A stretch of DNA of 63,379 nucleotides from contig CAOXTD010000004.1 in the NCBI GenBank assembly GCA_948560265.1, positions 43,395 to 106,773 of the forward strand. Direction: 5' to 3'. The notes beneath the pieces are model-generated. The model did no database searches, had not been told where the DNA came from, and saw only the letters and a list, made by a program, of their open reading frames with translations. The stretch comes from an uncultured Clostridia bacterium. Its GTDB lineage: Bacteria; Bacillota; Clostridia; TANB77; CAG-508. A program made the translations under genes and the position numbers. Below are positions 25,881 to 35,871 of this stretch, piece by piece; position 1 is the first letter of the stretch, and every line of letters starts with the position of its first letter.

Positions 25881-28083
25881 CCCAATTCTTACTATTATAA
25901 TATTTTTCTATGCTTTTTAAAAATTGTGGTCTTGTATCTTCTTCCTCTGTTTCTATTTCCTCTTCTAATTCTTCTGTATATTCTCCTTGAGGCTCTTCCA
26001 TATATCTTATTGATTTTCCTTCAGTTTCTTCTTCTGTACTTCTGAGAGTTACTCTTTCTGTTCCATCACTTTCCTCGGTATGTTTCATTTCTATTTTTTT
26101 TCTTGGCTTTTCTACTGTTTTTTCTTGTATTTCTTCTTCCTCATAAAGCGATAAAATATTTCCTAATTCATTAGAAAAATCTTCTAATAAAACAATTTTA
26201 ATACTTGGTAATTTTCCATCAATATAGTCATCCATAATGCGTTTTAATTTTGCAATATTCTTCATTTCAGGTGCAATTTCTTTTGTATATCTTCTTGCTC
26301 TATCTGCTAATTTTTCTTTAATACTTACCATGTCTTCGTTGCTTGCACAAGAAATCCTCTGGAACATTTGGAAGGAATCATAATACTTGAAAATTGGAAT
26401 ATTCATACATTCTTTATCAAATCGATCGTAGAATTGTTCCATTTTCATTGGAATACATTTAAAGATATCTTCTGCTTGTTCTCTATACATCTTATCTTTT
26501 AATTGAGCATTAATTTCATTAAAATGCTTTAATACTTCTTGCATTTCATCTTTAATTTCATCTACAACTGCTACTGTTGAGAGCTCTTCATCTACATTAG
26601 CACAATAACTAGAAGTTAAAGATGCAATATTCATTCCATTAAAAAATACGCTTTTAACAGTTCTAATATCATATTTGATTAGGTCTTTTTTTATGAAATA
26701 GATAAAGTATGCAAACAGTTTCACTATTTGAATTAATTCAATTCTACCATTTTTTACATCTTCTAAAGTTTCATCAATCACACCTTCAAATTGGTCATCT
26801 GGTATTTTCCAATATTCCTCTGTAAGAAGTCTCTTATAGCCTGGTAACTGACTAGTGTCAATCGTATTACGGATAACTTCCATATTGTCTTTAAATACTT
26901 TCATATCGAAAATACGAGTACGTACGTAAATTTCAATAAATTTAAAGAAACGATATTCTGCTTTGAAGTTATAATAATAGTTATTATCAAATTCTTTAAT
27001 GTAGAATTGTCTATTATCCATAAACACTCTGGAAGATACTAAGATTGCTTTATACTCTTCGTTGCTGTCAATGTTTACGAACTTATCTTTCGTAATCTTT
27101 CCTGCTTTAATTTCAAATGAAATTGCTATGGTAAAGATAAGCATAGTTTGTAAAATACGGTGATTTGTATTTGGATATGCTTTTGTTACCATATCAAATA
27201 TTTTCTTAAAATTGTTTAATGCATGTTTTAAAATACGCAAGTTTCTGGTTCCACTCTTGTTGAAAGTAGAAGTAATTAAATTAGTGTTTTCTCGTAAGAA
27301 ACGAATTAAATCCGCTTCATTTTCATAACGCATTAAAAGTCCATTAATAATATAATTAAACTCTGGTGCATACTCAAAAGTTTCACCAATTAGTTTTTCT
27401 TTAATTCTTTCATAATCATTTGCTTTGTCAAAAACATATTCAATCGTATCACGAATTCTTTCTACCATTGGTTTATCTGTCTTAATGGTTAATTTATCTT
27501 GTTTATCTAATAAATACGTAGCAATAAAAGTTTTCATCTCTAAATTGCTATTTTTTAGCTTAGTAGATAATTCTTTTTCGTTACAAATAATAATCGTTTT
27601 AATATGGTCATGCTCTACGAAATTGTTGATATATCCTAAAATATCAATAACATCTACATTTGCTCTCTCTAAGTCGTCAAAACACAATACTTTATCATCT
27701 GTTGAAAAGAATTGACCATAGTCTAATTGGTTTCCGTTTTGTGTAACACCAAAGAAGTTAGCCATATCCAATCCTGTTTTAGCATATTCTGGGATATTAG
27801 CTACTCCGCTAGCATCCATATATTTCTTTAAGTTTCTATCCATTAATTGTGTGGTTTCAATAAATATTTTTTTACTAATTTCTTCTAGGTTAGAAATTCC
27901 ATATAAAGACATGTAAATGGCTGTTAATCTCTTTCCATTTACTTGCATAGATTCTATTTTAGGTTTGATTTTGTGGTTCCAGAAATAAGTCTTTCCGCTT
28001 CCCCATTCACCATTTATCATAATCGCATAATCTGTATATTCTGCTCTAATATAATCTAAGATACTTTCTACTAAATCGTCCAT
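25861..28083 (-). CDS. KAP-type P-loop NTPase
   Basis: The 740-residue protein has Walker A GEWGSGKTYF at about residue 25 and Walker B VLCFDDLERANVDV at about residue 133, followed by TIIICNEKEL, the arrangement of KAP/P-loop fold NTPases. The middle is helical. The C-terminal 100 residues are very acidic (SDGTERVTL, then EELEEEIETEEED), a disordered tail. No membrane segments are evident, unlike many KAP proteins. Some KAP NTPases belong to phage defence, but here it sits between comF (4 nt upstream) and a flippase-like gene (20-nt overlap), a housekeeping-like context. Role unknown. Confidence 0.7.
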   Translation of the reverse strand: MDDLVESILDYIRAEYTDYAIMINGEWGSGKTYFWNHKIKPKIESMQVNGKRLTAIYMSLYGISNLEEISKKIFIETTQLMDRNLKKYMDASGVANIPEYAKTGLDMANFFGVTQNGNQLDYGQFFSTDDKVLCFDDLERANVDVIDILGYINNFVEHDHIKTIIICNEKELSTKLKNSNLEMKTFIATYLLDKQDKLTIKTDKPMVERIRDTIEYVFDKANDYERIKEKLIGETFEYAPEFNYIINGLLMRYENEADLIRFLRENTNLITSTFNKSGTRNLRILKHALNNFKKIFDMVTKAYPNTNHRILQTMLIFTIAISFEIKAGKITKDKFVNIDSNEEYKAILVSSRVFMDNRQFYIKEFDNNYYYNFKAEYRFFKFIEIYVRTRIFDMKVFKDNMEVIRNTIDTSQLPGYKRLLTEEYWKIPDDQFEGVIDETLEDVKNGRIELIQIVKLFAYFIYFIKKDLIKYDIRTVKSVFFNGMNIASLTSSYCANVDEELSTVAVVDEIKDEMQEVLKHFNEINAQLKDKMYREQAEDIFKCIPMKMEQFYDRFDKECMNIPIFKYYDSFQMFQRISCASNEDMVSIKEKLADRARRYTKEIAPEMKNIAKLKRIMDDYIDGKLPSIKIVLLEDFSNELGNILSLYEEEEIQEKTVEKPRKKIEMKHTEESDGTERVTLRSTEEETEGKSIRYMEEPQGEYTEELEEEIETEEEDTRPQFLKSIEKYYNSKNWDDDSEE

Positions 28084-28087
28084 TTTC

Positions 28088-28774
28088 CTATTCCTTTCTC
28101 TTTTGATATTTCTCTAAATCACTTGCAATTGTTAAAATTCCTACTGTTTGACTACCAGCAACTTTAAGCACTCTTGCACATTCATTTGCTGTACTTCCTG
28201 TTGTATAAATATCATCCAAAAGTAGTATTTTCTTATTCTGTATTTTGAGTTCATTTTGTACTTTATATACATTTTTTACATTTTCTCTTCTTTGCTCTTT
28301 ATTCAAACTACTTTGCGGCTGATTATTTTTTGCTTTTTTTAACACTTGCATTTCAATTGAAATACCTGCCATTTTACTGACTTTCCTAGCAAGTAGTTCA
28401 CTTTGATTATATCCTCTTTCTCGTTTTCTAGATAAGGATATTGGTATTGGGATAATTATATCATATTTTTTTAAAAATCCATATAATTTTTCATTATTCA
28501 TAAAAAATTCATAAATTGTATTTGACAAATATGCTTTATCCTCAAATTTATATTGCAAAATTTTTTCTCGAATTGGTTCTGTATAGGAAAATAGATAGAA
28601 ATGTTCATCTATGAAAGTATCTTCATTTTGATAAAAGTCTAACTGATTGAAATAAATATTAGAATTGGCTATTTTTTGTTTACATTCTTGGCACAAGTAA
28701 CCTTCTCCCATTTTATCACAAAAGCCACAAGTTGGTGGAAAAATAAAATTGAGGACAGTGTCTAAAAGGTTCAT
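28088..28774 (-). CDS. comF: ComF family phosphoribosyltransferase-like protein
   Basis: The 228-residue protein has an N-terminal zinc-finger (CGFCDKMGEGYLCQECK) and a C-terminal phosphoribosyltransferase fold with the PRPP motif ILLLDDIYTTGSTANECA, plus PIPISLSRKRERGYNQSELL. ComF proteins assist natural transformation in Gram-positive bacteria and are often kept in non-transformable species. It is first in an operon with the KAP NTPase and flippase-like genes. Confidence 0.88.
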   Translation of the reverse strand: MNLLDTVLNFIFPPTCGFCDKMGEGYLCQECKQKIANSNIYFNQLDFYQNEDTFIDEHFYLFSYTEPIREKILQYKFEDKAYLSNTIYEFFMNNEKLYGFLKKYDIIIPIPISLSRKRERGYNQSELLARKVSKMAGISIEMQVLKKAKNNQPQSSLNKEQRRENVKNVYKVQNELKIQNKKILLLDDIYTTGSTANECARVLKVAGSQTVGILTIASDLEKYQKRKE

Positions 28775-28875
28775 TTTCGCCCCTCCTTTTTAGATTTACA
28801 TGTCCCCGATTTTTTCTTCTATACTTCTGTTATCATTTTTAAATTTAATGTATTCATAACAGTACTTAAATTTTT

Positions 28876-29211
28876 TTAAAAAATTCTATCATTCAATGCT
28901 ACATCTTTCATATTCTTTTCTAGCTTTGCATCAGAGTAATCCATTTTTTTATCTAATGCTTCCATTTGATGTTTAATGTAAGACATCTCTACCATCATAT
29001 AAGCTATGTCATCTTTCATATTAACTACATCTTTTTCTAGCCTAGCCACTTTTTGTTCCAATGCTGTCATTCTTTCTTCCAATGCTGTTACTCTTTGTTC
29101 TAATGCTGTTACTCTTTCCTTCAACTCTACTACATCTTTTTGTAATGTTTTTACATTTGCGTTCGTTTCTTCTGTCAGTTTTAAAATCTTTACTAACATT
29201 TCTTGATCCAC
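28876..29211 (-). CDS. Coiled-coil protein with heptad repeats
   Basis: The 111 residues are nearly all coiled coil. Three consecutive 7-residue repeats (TALEQRV, TALEERM, TALEQKV) near residues 34-55 come from 21-nt DNA repeats, flanked by further heptads (ELKERV, ARLEKDVVNM). GAGGAGAAAATGTG precedes the ATG. Probably a multimeric spacer or scaffold. Repeat expansion could vary its length between strains. Confidence 0.65.
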   Translation of the reverse strand: MDQEMLVKILKLTEETNANVKTLQKDVVELKERVTALEQRVTALEERMTALEQKVARLEKDVVNMKDDIAYMMVEMSYIKHQMEALDKKMDYSDAKLEKNMKDVALNDRIF

Positions 29212-29330
29212 ATTTTCTCCTCCCTTCTCATATGTATTCCCTTTTTGTTATTTTCTTTTCTCTATATCTCATTTTAATTCATATTTACATATAAGTCAAT
29301 ACTATATTTAAAATTTTATCACATTCCGTT

Positions 29331-31551
29331 TTACTGCGTTAAAGTCTTTAATTTAAACTCTAGTCCTGTATTTCTCTTTTTGCTATCTGCATTTTGTATC
29401 ATAAACTCTACTACATTTGGACTTCCCACCAAAATTAGAAGCCTCTTCGCTCTAGTCATAGCAGTATATAATAGGGTTCTAGTCAGTAAGACTGGTGCTG
29501 CTTGTATAATTGGCATAATAACTACATCAAATTCACTTCCGTTGTGCTTTATGCACTGTAATACAATAAGCATGCTCAATTTGTTCTAATTCTTCAAAGG
29601 CATACCATACAATTTTGTCATCATCAAATTTAATTTTTACTCTTTTCTCATTTTCGTCAATATTACTAATGGTTCCATACTCCCCATTAAATACACCTTT
29701 TCCCATTTCTAAGTTCGGCTCATGCTTTTCCCAATAAATATCATAATTATTTTTGATTTGCATGATTCTATCGCCTTCTCTAAAAATACTATCCATCCAT
29801 TTACGCTCTTTCTTTTTTTCATTTGGTGGATTAATAGCTGCTTGTAAATATTTATTCAATTCTTTGGTTCCTAAAGTTCCTTTTTTGGTAGGACTAATCA
29901 CTTGAATGTTATTAAAAAAGTCATAGTTTCCATATTTCTGTAACCTACCATTACTTAAAGAAATGACATTTTCTAACACCTTTTCTTGGCTTTGCTCCGC
30001 TATAAAGAAAAAATCTTCCAATAGTTCTTCATTTTTTTCTCCATTAAAAAAGCTACTTCCCTCATTTACTTTATGACTATTGATAATAATCTTACTTTTG
30101 GCTGCTTGTCTAAAAATCTTGTTTAATGTAATCACTGTTATTTGCTCTGACCCTACAATATCTTTTAATACATTTCCTGGACCAACCGAAGGAAGCTGAT
30201 TACTATCTCCTACTAATACTAGCTTTGTTCCTTTGTAAATAGCTTGTACTAAATAATTCATTAAAAAGATATCTACCATAGATACTTCATCTACAATGAC
30301 AATATCAGCATCTAGTGGTGCTACTTCTACATTTTGGTCCATGGATTTCATTTGTTCTGTATCCATTTTTCCAATTTCTAATAACCTATGTAATGTTTTT
30401 GCTTCTTCTCCTGTTGTTTCTGTCATTCTTTTAGCTGCTCTTCCTGTTGGTGCACACAAAACTACCTTTAGTCCTTCTTGTTTATATAGCTCAATGACCG
30501 TTTTAATAATCGTTGTTTTACCAGTACCAGGTCCTCCTGTGATAACACAAACATTGTGTTCTTGAATCGCTTGTACGGCTTCTTTTTGCTTTTCTGATAA
30601 TTCTTTTTCCGCATTTTTTTCTATTTTTTTGAGCTTCTTTTCAAAGCTACTAATGGCTTTTACATTTTTGTATTCATCTAATGCAATTAGAGATTCTGCC
30701 ACATTTTTTTCTGCTAAATAATAGTTGGTTAAATATATCCATTCCTGTGTTTCTCTGTCTTCAATAACTACCTCTTTTAGTGCTTTTAAATTAATCAAAC
30801 TGTCTTCAATTACTTCCTCTGAAACGCCTAATAGCTCATGTGCGAATTGCAATAAGTTTTGATAAATCACACAGCAATGCCCATTGTTATTGGCTACTTT
30901 CAAGGCATATTTAATGCCACTTCTTACTCTTTGGCTACTTTCTTGGTCTAGACCTAATTTGAGTGCAATTTGGTCTATTTGCCTAAAGTCTGCTTTTTGT
31001 ACTAAATCTACTAATAAATATGGGTTTTCTTCAATTAAGTCAATAGTATTTGTTCCTAAACTTTTAAATACCTTTTCTGCACTTTGTGGACCTATTCCAT
31101 ACTTTTGCAAGTATTCTACAATACGCCATATCTCCCAATTTTCATTAAAACTTTCTGATACCTCAATTGCCTTTTCTTTGGTAATTCCCTTAATACAAAC
31201 TAACTTTTCAGGTTCAAACCTTAAGATATGGACTACTTCTTTACCAAATTCTTTAATCATTCTCTGAGCAGTGGCAGGTCCTATTCCTTTTAATTTGCCA
31301 CTCGACAAATATCTTTCTAACCCTTCTAAAGACTCAGGCATTGTTTTTTCAAAAGTCTCAATTTTAAATTGCATACCATATTCAGGATGCTCTACAAAAT
31401 TCCCAGTTGCCTTGATAGTATCTCCTTTGTTGATAAAAGGGAGATAACCTACAACAGTAGTCTCCTCCTCCTCTGTTTCAAAAGCAGCTATGGTATAACT
31501 ATTTAATTCACTACGATAAATAATCTCTTTAATTTCGCCTAATATTTCCAA
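29331..31551 (-). CDS. recD2: RecD2-type DNA helicase, two frames joined at a CGG codon
   Basis: Superfamily 1B 5'-3' helicase. Frame 1 (from 31551) carries helix-hairpin-helix repeats (SGKLKGIGPATAQRMI, CIKGITKEKAIEV), Walker A TGGPGTGKTT, DEVSMVD, and motif GDSNQLPSVGPG. It breaks at in-frame CGG codon 671 (29539-29541), TGA two codons later. Skipping the C gives ITVHKAQGSEFDVVIMP, the conserved motif V of RecD helicases, and continues through LLYTAMTRAKRLLILVG (motif VI) to 29331. The product is 739 residues. Without the shift it lacks motif VI with the arginine finger and should be inactive. Confidence 0.92.
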
Positions 31552-31630
31552 AACATTTCCTCTTTTTCTCTTAACACTTCCCTTATTGTATCTTTATTTC
31601 TTCGTTTTTTCAAGATGATTGGTAATAAAT

Positions 31631-31984
31631 TTACCTTATTCCATCTACACTATCTAAAATCTCTTTACAATCCCTCCAATTAGAAACCTTAATATTTTCA
31701 TAATCGTTTCCCAACTTTTCTATGATTTCTTTTGTTTCATCTGTTGAATTTAAGTCTACTACAATAACATCTTTAATATTTTCTTCTTTTCCATAAATTA
31801 AGCGAAATAGAAATGATCGAAGAAAGCCTTCAATCTTCTTCTCTTGATTTTTAGCAGCCACAATGACATAAATTCCATCAGGTTTTAAATTGGTGTACGT
31901 ATATGTATAAATAATTGTTTTTATCATTTCAAATAAGCCATATAAAGCTAATACCCACAGAATACCATTCCATAAAAATTCCAT
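31631..31984 (-). CDS. Hypothetical membrane-anchored protein
   Basis: I start at ATG 31984 because AAAGGAAG lies nearby; an open extension to 32152 overlaps the divergent pseudouridine synthase gene and has no site. The 117 residues have one N-terminal membrane segment (LWNGILWVLALYGLFEMI) and a soluble part with IYVIVAAKNQEKKIEGFLRS and VIVVDLNSTDETKEII. The second half recalls the nucleotide-binding start of family 2 glycosyltransferases (DLNSTDET resembles DDGSxDxT), but it is too short to be one. Function unknown. Confidence 0.55.
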   Translation of the reverse strand: MEFLWNGILWVLALYGLFEMIKTIIYTYTYTNLKPDGIYVIVAAKNQEKKIEGFLRSFLFRLIYGKEENIKDVIVVDLNSTDETKEIIEKLGNDYENIKVSNWRDCKEILDSVDGIR

Positions 31985-32019
31985 TGTTTCTTCTTCCTTT
32001 CTTTGGTATTTTATGCGCT

Positions 32020-32048
32020 TTGATTTTTTTGGTTCCTTATGATATACT
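32020..32048 (+). promoter_or_regulatory. Promoter giving a leaderless mRNA
   Basis: TTGATT (32020-32025), 17 nt, TATACT (32043-32048). The expected start is about 32055, the A of the ATG of the pseudouridine synthase gene. No Shine-Dalgarno sequence lies upstream, so the mRNA is probably leaderless. Confidence 0.6.
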
Positions 32049-32054
32049 AAAAAC

Positions 32055-32903
32055 ATGAAAGAATTAATTGTAGATGATAAATATGATGGAAAGAAATTAA
32101 ATAGTTTATTATTAGATACTTTTGATGGTTTAAGCCTAAATGTGCTATACAAAGCACTTCGTAAAAAAGATATTCGTGTGAATGATGTACGAATGAATAA
32201 GAATGTTATTGTACATACAGGGGACCATATAAAAATATATATTTCTGATGAACAACTAGAAAAAAATTCTCATTTTGAAATAGATATTATTTATGAAGAT
32301 GAACACATCTGCGTTGTGAACAAACCTGCTCGAATTGAAGTAACTGGTGAAAATTCATTAACTACTTTACTTGAAAAATCATATACTTTTATCAAGCCTT
32401 GCCATCGTTTAGATAGAAATACAACTGGTTTAGTTTTATTTGCTAAAGATAAAGAAACTTTAGATATTTTATTAGACAAGTTTAAAAATCATGAAATTGA
32501 AAAACACTATACAGCAAAAGTAATTGGTATTCCTACTAAAAAACAAGCTACTTTAACGGCTTACCTTTTTAAAGATGCCAAGAAATCTTTGGTGTATATT
32601 TCTAATACTCCTAAAAGAGGTTATGAAAAAATTATGACTTCTTATCAAGTTGTGAAGGAGAATAAAAAAGAAAATACCAGTATATTAGATGTTACTCTAC
32701 ATACTGGTAAAACTCATCAAATCCGCGCTCATTTAGCCTATATTGGTTACCCTATTTTAGGTGATGGCAAATATGGGAATAATGAAATAAATAAAAGATC
32801 TGGATATAAAGTTCAACAACTAACAAGTTGTTCTCTTACTTTTCATTTTAAAGGCGAGAGTGGCATTTTGGGTTATTTGAATGGAAAAAGTATCTCCTTA
32901 TAG
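32055..32903 (+). CDS. RluA-family pseudouridine synthase
   Basis: The 282-residue enzyme isomerises uridine in rRNA or tRNA. It has an N-terminal S4-like domain (KKLNSLLLDTFDGLS, RKKDIRVNDVRMNKN) and the catalytic motif PCHRLDRNTTGLVLFAKD with the active Asp, then TGKTHQIRAHLAYIGYPILG. It belongs to the RluA/RluD/YlyB group; the target site is unknown. The start has no ribosome binding site but a well-spaced promoter that would place +1 at the ATG. Confidence 0.9.
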   Translation: MKELIVDDKYDGKKLNSLLLDTFDGLSLNVLYKALRKKDIRVNDVRMNKNVIVHTGDHIKIYISDEQLEKNSHFEIDIIYEDEHICVVNKPARIEVTGENSLTTLLEKSYTFIKPCHRLDRNTTGLVLFAKDKETLDILLDKFKNHEIEKHYTAKVIGIPTKKQATLTAYLFKDAKKSLVYISNTPKRGYEKIMTSYQVVKENKKENTSILDVTLHTGKTHQIRAHLAYIGYPILGDGKYGNNEINKRSGYKVQQLTSCSLTFHFKGESGILGYLNGKSISL

Positions 32904-32918
32904 AAGATACTTTTTATT

Positions 32919-34731
32919 TTACTTAATCAACTCCTCAAACTCCTCACTTGAAATCACTTCTTTTTCCATTAGAGCCTGAGCCACTTTATCCAATTTTGCC
33001 ATATTATTTCTCAAAATTTCTTGTGCTGTTGCATAACTATGGTCTAACATAATTTTAACTTCAGCACCTATTGCATCACTAAACTTCTCCCCAAATAATT
33101 GTAATTGATATGGGTCTTTTTCTGTATCTACTGAAATTGGTCCCAAATTATCACTCATTCCATATTTGGTAATCATATCTTTTGCAATTTGTGTAGCTAC
33201 TTCAATATCATTACTTGCACCAGTTGAAATATCACTTAAAGCAACCTTCTCAGCAGCACGCCCACCAAGTAAAGCAATTAATTTTTCTTGCATTTCTGTT
33301 TTAGAAATATAGTATTTATCCTCATTTGTTTTGTACATAGTGTACCCACCTGCAATACCACGAGGAATAATAGATACTTCTTTAATATCTTTTTGCGTTT
33401 CTAAAGTACTGCTAACAATAGCATGTCCCGCTTCATGATAAGCAGTTAACTTTTTATCTTTGTCTGAAATCACTCTGCTTTGTCTTTCTAATCCAACCGT
33501 TACTTTTTTCACAGCATCTTCTACATCATCTTGTGTAATTGCCTCATGCTTTTTGATAGTTGCAATAATTGCCGCTTCATTTAAAATATTAGCAAGTTCT
33601 GCTCCTGTAAATCCTGCTGTATCTCCTGCTATATCTTTTAAGTCTACTTCCTCTGCAAACTTCTTTCCTTTCGCATGAATTTTTAAAATTTCTTCTCTTC
33701 CCTTCATATCAGGAAGCGCAATAGTAATTTGTCTATCAAATCTACCTGGTCTTAGTAATGCTTTATCTAACATTTCTGGTCTATTTGTTGCAGCAAGCAC
33801 TATAATCGTTTCTTCTGTATCAAAACCATCCATTTCTACTAATAATTGGTTTAATGTTTGATTATTTTCAGACTCTGCCCCACTTCCACTAGACCTTCTA
33901 GAACCAATGGCATCAATTTCATCAATAAATACAATACATGGAGCAACCTTTTTCGCTTTTTCAAATAACTTTCTCACACGAGAAGCACCAAGACCTGCAA
34001 ACATTTCAATAAATTCAGAACCACTCATAGAAATAAATGGTACTTTTGCTTCACCTGCAATTGCTTTTGCAATTAAAGTTTTACCTGTTCCTGGATTTCC
34101 ACAAAGAAGAACACCTCTTGGAACTTTCGCTCCCATATCTGTAAATCTCTTTGGTTCTTTTAAGAAATCTACAATTTCAATCATTTCACTTTTTTCTTCT
34201 TCTAATCCTGCAACATCATCAAATTTTATTTTAGATTTCGTTGTCTCTGCATCATATACTTTTCCCTTATCTCCTAGTCCTTGCATTTTAAATAGCACAA
34301 TGACTAAAGCTACTAGTATAATAGTTGGTAATAGTGAGAATAACGTCTGCATGACTCCAATTAATGGATTTTGCTTTTTTTGTACTAATTCAATTTGATT
34401 TCCTTTTAGTGTTTTCTCTTGAATTAACTCAATAAAAGCTTGTGTGTTTGGCACAATTGTCTTTTTCTCATTTCCTTCTTCGTCACCTTTTAGTTTTACT
34501 TTAACAGAAGTGCTCCCCACTGTCATCTCAACTTTTTCTACTTGTCCTTCATCTACTTTTTTGATTAACTCTGTGTATGCTAATTCATTGTCTTTTTCTT
34601 TTTGACTATTCGTTGTTAAAAACCAAATGGATACTCCTACTAATATTACTATTAATACTAGAATAGCAATCCCGAAGATACATTTTTAGTTTCTTATCTT
34701 TTTCTTTCTGATTTTGATTTTGCTCACTCAT
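32919..34731 (-). CDS. ftsH: ATP-dependent zinc metalloprotease FtsH, two frames joined at a CGG codon near the start
   Basis: Membrane AAA+ protease. ATG 34731 starts a short polar frame (MSEQNQNQKEKDKKLKMYL) that reaches in-frame CGG codon 20 (34672-34674). Skipping the C gives GIAILVLIVILVGVSIWFL, the first membrane helix, then YTELIKKVDEGQVEKVEM, the normal FtsH periplasmic start. The rest is in that frame: second helix LLPTIILVALVIVLF, Walker A GNPGTGKT, Walker B IVFIDEIDAIG, SRH NRPEMLDKALLRPGRFDR and zinc site HEAGH. The joined product is 603 residues. Translation from ATG 34526 would lose the first helix. Confidence 0.92.
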
Positions 34732-34767
34732 AGTAGTTTACTCTCCTTTTCCTTTTTGCAATTGAAT

Positions 34768-35859
34768 TTATCCCTCTCTAATATTAGCCTCTGGTTGAGG
34801 ATGATTTTCATCTCTTGCTTTTCGCTTTTCTTCTTTTTCTTTTTTCTCCTCTTGCCTCTTCTTTTCGTCTTCTTTACGAACTTTTTCTCTTTCCTCTTCT
34901 TCCTTTTTCTCTTGTTCTTGTCTTGCTAATTCTTGTTTAATTTTCTCTTGTTCTGAAATAATCTTGGATAATTCCATTTGTTGTTTTATCATATCTGATT
35001 TAATCATCAAAATAGAAGTAATAATATAAATACATGTAATTGCCATATACATAATGTCAAAATATTGAATCGTATATCCTGTTAATTGATTTACTATCAT
35101 ATATACAAGATTTAGAATAATAGGAAGTGTTAAGCTATGGACTGCAATGTTATATGTCGCGCTATACTTTAATCTTAATCTTGAAAAAATCCCCGTAATA
35201 TATCCTAAAACAGAATATAGCAAAGCATCTACTAATACCGTAGAAAAATAGATAATAAATAAGTAAATTGCCATAGTAATAAAAAATGCAATATAAACTG
35301 TCCATATCATGGTTCCTGATATCATATTCATGATGTCCTGCTTGTCCAATTTTACAATATGATATCTTTGGCTAATGTCTTGATAAGGAATGGTTGTTGA
35401 CATAGCTGTTATCCCTGTTTTAAAAATCATTTTATCTTTTAAAATAATAACACCATTGCTATATCCTTTTACTGCTTCTTCATATTTGGTTACTTGTTCC
35501 TCATTTAAATCTCCAGTATCTATGATAATTTTGCCATTTAATAACTCTGTATCTTCTACAATAATGGCGCCTGCATTTTCATCTTTCGACTTTATCATTA
35601 ATGTATCTTCTGCAAAATGAATTTCTGCAATTTCATTTTCGATATAGGAACTTACCTGATTCACAACTTTTCCAAAGTTCCATGTAATCACAAGTGAAAT
35701 AAGGAAAACAAAAATTAACATTAATTTTGCTAAATATCCAATAGAGCTTCCTACTTTTTGCACTGCTAATTTTTGATATTCTTCTAATCCAAAAATACTA
35801 ATTTTTATCTTCTTCCAAAATGAGATTTTGTTTTCCTGTTCCACTTTTCTTACTTCCAC
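34768..35859 (-). CDS. DUF1189 family membrane protein with charged coiled tail
   Basis: The 363-residue protein starts WKKIKISIFGLEEYQKLAVQ, typical of DUF1189, with a membrane segment near residue 45, an extracytoplasmic domain and four further hydrophobic segments between about 180 and 300. The last 70 residues are extremely charged (EKIKQELARQEQEKKEEEER and on), a cytoplasmic coiled coil. The family is common in Firmicutes with unknown function. It lies 12 nt after cysS and upstream of ftsH on the same strand. Confidence 0.75.
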   Translation of the reverse strand: MEVRKVEQENKISFWKKIKISIFGLEEYQKLAVQKVGSSIGYLAKLMLIFVFLISLVITWNFGKVVNQVSSYIENEIAEIHFAEDTLMIKSKDENAGAIIVEDTELLNGKIIIDTGDLNEEQVTKYEEAVKGYSNGVIILKDKMIFKTGITAMSTTIPYQDISQRYHIVKLDKQDIMNMISGTMIWTVYIAFFITMAIYLFIIYFSTVLVDALLYSVLGYITGIFSRLRLKYSATYNIAVHSLTLPIILNLVYMIVNQLTGYTIQYFDIMYMAITCIYIITSILMIKSDMIKQQMELSKIISEQEKIKQELARQEQEKKEEEEREKVRKEDEKKRQEEKKEKEEKRKARDENHPQPEANIREG

Positions 35860-35871
35860 CTTTCTAATAGG

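Noticed and set aside
25861..28083. KAP NTPase as a clear phage-defence system
   Set aside because: Neighbours (comF, flippase-like) are housekeeping-like and no effector domain is visible.
29040..29120. CRISPR-like 21-nt repeats
   Set aside because: The repeats are within a coiled-coil frame and have no unique spacers.
29331..29579. A separate 82-residue gene downstream of recD2
   Set aside because: It is the C-terminus of RecD2 in the +1 frame and has no ribosome binding site.
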